In this document: one piece after another, positions 60,388 through 64,000 of the stretch | Position numbering within the stretch: the stretch's first letter is position 1 | Layout: each line of letters opens with the position of its first letter | Source of the DNA: Pantoea sp. CCBC3-3-1 | GTDB taxonomy: Bacteria; Pseudomonadota; Gammaproteobacteria; Enterobacterales; Enterobacteriaceae | Reading direction: 5' to 3' | NCBI RefSeq assembly: GCF_007981265.1 | Contig: NZ_CP034363.1 | Span: 4,588,001 to 4,652,000, forward strand | DNA: 64,000 bases | Program-made: the position numbers and the translations under genes | The notes under the pieces: generated by a model | The model's input: only the letters and a program-made list of their open reading frames with translations | What the model was told of the DNA's origin: nothing | Database searches by the model: none

Positions 60388-62307
60388 ATGAGTACACCGC
60401 AGAAACGGCTTGATGTGATTTGTATCGGGCGCATTGCCGTCGACCTTTATGGCCAGCAAATCGGATCCCGACTGGAAGATATGAGCACCTTTGCTAAATA
60501 TCTTGGCGGTTCATCCGGCAATGTTGCTTACGGCACAGCAATTCAGGGGTTGAAATCGGCCATGCTGGCTCGCGTTGGCGATGAACATATGGGCCGTTTT
60601 TTACGCGAAGAGTTACAGCGTGTGGGTGTGAATACTGACTATCTGATCACCGACAAAACCCGTCTGACCGGTTTAGTGATCCTTGGGATCAAAGATCAGG
60701 ATACCTTCCCGCTGGTGTTCTATCGCGATAACTGTGCCGATATGGGTCTGACGCCTGATGATATTCAGGAAGAGTATATTGCCTCTTCGCGTGCTGTTGC
60801 GGTCACCGGTACTCACCTTTCTCATCCTGATACGCGTGCCGCCGTACTGAAGGCGCTGGAAACCGCGCGACGTCACGGTTTACGCACCGCGCTGGATATC
60901 GATTATCGTCCGGTACTGTGGGGCCTGACCTCGCTGGGCGACGGCGAAACACGCTTTGTCGAATCGCAGCATGTGACTGAGCAATTACAGGAAGTTTTGC
61001 ACTATTTCGATCTGGTTGTCGGCACAGAAGAAGAATTTCATATCGCCGGTGGCAGCACGGATACGCTTACCGCCCTAAAAAACGTGCGTCAGGCGACTCA
61101 GGCGACGCTGGTTTGCAAGCGCGGTGCGCTGGGTTGTGTGGTGCTGGAAAATGATATCCCGGACAGCTGGGCGCAGACGAAACTGCAAAGTGGCGTGCGC
61201 GTAGAAGTGCTTAACGTGCTGGGTGCCGGTGATGCCTTCATGTCTGGCCTGTTACGTGGCTGGCTAAACGACGAAAGCTGGGAGCAGGCCTGTCGTTATG
61301 CTAACGCCTGTGGTGCACTGGTCGTTTCGCGCCACGGTTGTGCGCCTGCCATGCCAACAAAAGCCGAACTGGATGATTTCCTGAGCCGCGACAAAGACGT
61401 TACGCGCCCCGATCTTGACCGTCATCTCAATCATCTGCACCGCGTCACCACTCGAAAACAGCAATGGCCTGAGCTGTGCGTCTTCGCTTTCGACCATCGT
61501 AAACAGCTGGCAGATATGGCCAGTGAAGCGGGTGTTGATACCGCTCGCCTGCCGGAACTGAAAACGTTGTTGCTGCGTGCAGCGGAAGAAGCGGCCGGCG
61601 AAGCCGGGCTGGATCATCGAAGCGGTATTCTGGCCGATACGACATACGGGCAGCCCGCGCTGAATGCGATAACCGGCAAAGGTTGGTGGATTGGCCGCCC
61701 CATTGAGCTGCCCAGCTCCCGTCCGCTACGCCTGGAACATGGCAACATCGGCTCGCAGCTGGTCGACTGGCCGCAAGAGCACGTAGTGAAATGTCTGGTG
61801 TTCTACCATCCTCATGACAGTGCAGAACTGCGCAAAGAGCAGGACGACCTGATTCTGGACGTATGGAACGGCTGCAATAAAACCGGCCACGAATTGCTGC
61901 TGGAAGTCATTCTTCCTGAAAGCAATCCAGATAAAAAAGAGTCTTATTATTTGGATATGCTGAGCCACTTCTATTCGCTTGGCATTCAGCCAGACTGGTG
62001 GAAACTGCCGCCGCTTAGTCTGGAAAGCTGGCAGGCTATCAGTGGGCTGATTGAGCAGCAGGATCCGCACTGTCGCGGTATTTTGATACTTGGCCTTGAT
62101 GCGCCGGTCGACGTTCTGAAAGCCGGTTTTGCCGCCGCAGCAAAAGCACCGTGGGTGAAAGGGTTTGCCGTAGGCCGTACCATCTTTGGTCAGCCATCAC
62201 GCCAGTGGCTACAGGGTGAGCTGGATGATCAAGCATTAATTCATCAGGTTAAAGAGAATTATCTGCGGCTCATTCGTTACTGGCGAGAGGTACGACCGGC
62301 GAAATGA
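60388..62307 (+). CDS. iolC: 5-dehydro-2-deoxygluconokinase fused to a DUF2090 domain
   Basis: A 639-residue two-domain protein. Residues about 1-320 are a PfkB kinase (GGSSGNVAYGTAIQGL substrate site; NVLGAGDAFMSGLLRGW with the catalytic Asp) that phosphorylates 5-dehydro-2-deoxygluconate. Residues about 340-635 are a DUF2090 domain (ELCVFAFDHRKQLADMA start) of class I aldolase fold, as in many proteobacterial IolC. It may do the following aldolase step in place of IolJ; that is inference. ATG 60388 follows AAGGAAAA. Divergent from iolD. Confidence 0.92.
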   Translation: MSTPQKRLDVICIGRIAVDLYGQQIGSRLEDMSTFAKYLGGSSGNVAYGTAIQGLKSAMLARVGDEHMGRFLREELQRVGVNTDYLITDKTRLTGLVILGIKDQDTFPLVFYRDNCADMGLTPDDIQEEYIASSRAVAVTGTHLSHPDTRAAVLKALETARRHGLRTALDIDYRPVLWGLTSLGDGETRFVESQHVTEQLQEVLHYFDLVVGTEEEFHIAGGSTDTLTALKNVRQATQATLVCKRGALGCVVLENDIPDSWAQTKLQSGVRVEVLNVLGAGDAFMSGLLRGWLNDESWEQACRYANACGALVVSRHGCAPAMPTKAELDDFLSRDKDVTRPDLDRHLNHLHRVTTRKQQWPELCVFAFDHRKQLADMASEAGVDTARLPELKTLLLRAAEEAAGEAGLDHRSGILADTTYGQPALNAITGKGWWIGRPIELPSSRPLRLEHGNIGSQLVDWPQEHVVKCLVFYHPHDSAELRKEQDDLILDVWNGCNKTGHELLLEVILPESNPDKKESYYLDMLSHFYSLGIQPDWWKLPPLSLESWQAISGLIEQQDPHCRGILILGLDAPVDVLKAGFAAAAKAPWVKGFAVGRTIFGQPSRQWLQGELDDQALIHQVKENYLRLIRYWREVRPAK

Positions 62308-62316
62308 TGCGGCTCG

Positions 62317-62340
62317 GGGGCGGTTAATTCGCCCCATTCT
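62317..62340 (+). terminator. Terminator after iolC
   Basis: GGGGCG (62317-62322) and CGCCCC (62330-62335) with a 7-base loop, then ATTCTTTT. Confidence 0.6.
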
Positions 62341-62371
62341 TTTCACATTCCCCCCCCTTATTTCTCCCTGC

Positions 62372-62473
62372 GAAATAAAATCTCTCATTTGTTTCGATCG
62401 TACCAGGCTATTCTGTGATTCAATTCATATCCCGATGAAATAGATCCGCTGAATTTCGTTATCAAGTGAAATT
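62372..62473. promoter_or_regulatory. Array of GAAAT/ATTTC half-sites upstream of iolR
   Basis: GAAAT at 62372 and 62437, AATTTC at 62452, GAAATT at 62468, plus a TTTC near 62392. The last three are spaced 15-16 bases. The iolC upstream dyad has the same words, so these may be IolR sites for self-control. Unproven. Confidence 0.35.
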
Positions 62474-62535
62474 TTTTGTTCATCTGGTAGAATAACCCGA
62501 GAAACAACATGACTTATTTTTAGCGAGCCTGAGTA

Positions 62536-63375
62536 ATGACTATTACACCAACACAGCTTTCTTTATTACAGGATGACATTCGTCGTCGCTACGATACTCT
62601 GAGTAAGCGCCTGAAACAGGTGGCTCGCTATATTCTTGATAACAGCAATAGCATTGCTTTTGATACCGTTGCCTCAATTGCGCAGCAGGCTGATGTGCCC
62701 CCCTCCACGCTAATCCGTTTTTCTAACGCATTCGGCTTTAGCGGCTTCAATGAAATGAAACAGGTTTTTCGTCAGCATCTGATGGAAGAGACCGTTAATT
62801 ACACCGAACGCGCTCGTCTGTTCCGCCAGACCTCCACCGATGAGACCGCTGCACCACCAGAGAATCCGGCTGAAATCCTTAATGTTTTTACTATGGTCAA
62901 TTCCCAGGCGTTACAGCAGCTGGCGATGCAAACCAATCCAGAGCAGCTTGATAAAGCCGTCGAACTGCTGGCGCAGGCAGAGAATATTTATATTATTGGC
63001 CTGCGCCGTTCATTCAGCGTGGCCTCCTACCTGACTTATGCGCTGCGCCATTTGGAACGTCGGGCTTTCCTGATTGACGGCCTTGGCGGTATGTTTACCG
63101 AGCAGTTGGGCATGGTGAACCCAAAAGATGTGGTGATTGCTATCAGCTATTCTCCCTACGCACGTGAAGCCGTGGAACTGGTCGAGCTGGGTGCGAAGCG
63201 CGGTGCACAGCTGATCGCCATTACCGACAGCCAGGTTAGCCCGCTGGCGGCTTTCAGCGATGTTTGCTTTGTGGTGCGTGAAGCTCAGGTTGACGGTTTC
63301 CGTTCTCAGGTTGCTTCGCTGTGCCTTGCACAAACGCTCGCGGTATCGCTGGCGCTTAACAACGCGCAGTCTTGA
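62536..63375 (+). CDS. iolR: RpiR-family regulator of inositol catabolism
   Basis: A 279-residue RpiR-type protein. The N-terminal helix-turn-helix (about 1-80) includes FDTVASIAQQADVPPSTLIRFSNAFGFSGFNEMKQVF. The C-terminal SIS domain (about 115-260) includes IYIIGLRRSFSVASYL and VVIAISYSPYAREAVELVELGAKRGAQLIAITDS, likely binding an inositol-derived sugar. Salmonella IolR is of this family and represses iol genes. Own promoter, 228 bases after iolC. Confidence 0.88.
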   Translation: MTITPTQLSLLQDDIRRRYDTLSKRLKQVARYILDNSNSIAFDTVASIAQQADVPPSTLIRFSNAFGFSGFNEMKQVFRQHLMEETVNYTERARLFRQTSTDETAAPPENPAEILNVFTMVNSQALQQLAMQTNPEQLDKAVELLAQAENIYIIGLRRSFSVASYLTYALRHLERRAFLIDGLGGMFTEQLGMVNPKDVVIAISYSPYAREAVELVELGAKRGAQLIAITDSQVSPLAAFSDVCFVVREAQVDGFRSQVASLCLAQTLAVSLALNNAQS

Positions 63376-63420
63376 TTTAGCAGAGTTAGCGCCTGTTATT
63401 TTTCAGACCGTAACTCGCGT

Positions 63421-63450
63421 AAAAAAGGGCGACCGTAGTCACCCTTTTTT
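63421..63450. terminator. Bidirectional terminator between iolR and iolB
   Basis: AAAAAAGGG-C-GAC, loop CGTA, GTC-A-CCCTTTTTT: a stem with one mismatch and tracts on both sides, between convergent genes. Confidence 0.85.
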
Positions 63451-63464
63451 GTTTTTAACGTACT

Positions 63465-63998
63465 CTAAGCTTTACGTGGATATTCTTCGCTGTTAACCCA
63501 GGCGTGATCTTTCTCCCAGCTGAATTTCCACTTCCTGACCGGACCCGCCATTACGTTCAGATAATAGTTGTCGTAACCGGCAAGTGTCGCAACCGGGTGA
63601 TAGCCCCTTGGCACCGTAACCACATCGCGGTTATAGGCCGCCATGCATTCATCCAGCGAGCGGTCGTCGGTATACACTCGCTGCATGGCAAAACCCTGTT
63701 CTGGCGAGAAGCGGTGATAATAAGTCTCTTCCAGGTAAGTTTCCGTTTCTGAGTTTTCCTGGTCATGCTTATGGCTTGGATAAGAGCTGGTATCGCCCTC
63801 GTCGGTATAAACTTCCACCACCAGCAGACTGTCGGCAGGCCGATCGTCCGGCAGAATATTGTGCACCAGCCGTTTGTTGCGCCCTTTACCCCGCTTCTCC
63901 ACGCCAACATCGCCAGGCGAGATCAGTCTTGCAGGCAGGTTGCCCTTACCGGGCGCGTTACACACCGCCAGTTCAAGATCGGAATCCGCACGGACTTC
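63465..63998 (-). CDS. iolB: 5-deoxy-glucuronate isomerase, C-terminal part (cut by window edge)
   Basis: The frame runs off the right edge, giving the last 177 codons of IolB. This cupin converts 5-deoxyglucuronate to 5-dehydro-2-deoxygluconate, the step between IolD and IolC. Visible metal-site words: SYPSHKHDQ and ETYLEETYYHRF, then MQRVYTDDRSLDE and VPRGYHPVATLAGYDNYYLNVMAG, all typical of IolB. Leftward, so its promoter lies beyond the window; other iol genes (such as iolA) may follow there. Confidence 0.93.
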   Translation of the reverse strand, partial: EVRADSDLELAVCNAPGKGNLPARLISPGDVGVEKRGKGRNKRLVHNILPDDRPADSLLVVEVYTDEGDTSSYPSHKHDQENSETETYLEETYYHRFSPEQGFAMQRVYTDDRSLDECMAAYNRDVVTVPRGYHPVATLAGYDNYYLNVMAGPVRKWKFSWEKDHAWVNSEEYPRKA

Positions 63999-64000
63999 CA

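Overview
The window is chromosomal DNA of a gamma-proteobacterium of the order Enterobacterales. Gene order and protein sequences follow the Escherichia coli feo-bioH-nfuA-mal-glp-glg-asd-gnt-ggt-ugp-liv-rpoH-fts-zntA-dcrB segment almost gene by gene. Differences from E. coli (no feoC, malT, yhhX or livJ at their usual places; a sugar phosphorylase after feoB; an inositol island after dcrB) point to a relative such as the Erwiniaceae (Pantoea/Erwinia group); the genus is an inference. I see no rRNA, tRNA, insertion sequence, prophage or CRISPR array.

Layout. 1-4940: the 3' end of feoB, a GH13 family 18 sugar phosphorylase, a small BhsA/McbA-type secreted protein, bioH (biotin), gntX and nfuA (Fe-S carrier, with an IscR-type site). 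5029-9526: malQ and malP, transcribed leftward, without malT beside them. Between malP and glpR lies a probable relict of a VapC-type toxin gene. 9883-13604: glpR-glpG-glpE leftward and glpD rightward, with a CRP site and GlpR operators before glpD. 13668-23107: the glycogen operon glgBXCAP. 23618-29577: asd, yhgN, gntU, gntK, gntR, yhhW.

29700-43871: the Fur-controlled small RNA ryhB, an aaaT/yhhY-like acetyltransferase, ggt, yhhA, the phosphate-starvation operon ugpBAECQ (with a Pho box), the branched-chain amino acid operon livKHMGF, and panM. 44084-54815: rpoH (sigma-E promoter and DnaA box upstream), ftsYEX, rsmD, yhhL, yhhM, yhhN, zntA (textbook ZntR operator), tusA, yhhQ (preceded by a likely preQ1-I riboswitch) and dcrB. 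54932-64000: a myo-inositol catabolic island, iolE-iolH-iolG-iolD leftward, iolC and iolR rightward, and iolB cut off by the window edge.

How the genes work together. MalP/MalQ and the Glg enzymes make and degrade alpha-1,4-glucans. Glp and Ugp cover glycerol-phosphate uptake and use. Gnt handles gluconate. The iol island can take inositol through dehydrogenation (IolG), dehydration (IolE), ring opening (IolD), isomerisation (IolB) and phosphorylation (IolC), with the DUF2090 tail of IolC as a candidate for the next aldolase step. The least expected signals are the preQ1-type leader of yhhQ, a terminator-like multi-branched structure in the iolD leader, the toxin-gene relict where E. coli has malT, a degenerate 43-base repeat array after panM, and a 48-base in-frame repeat in ftsY.
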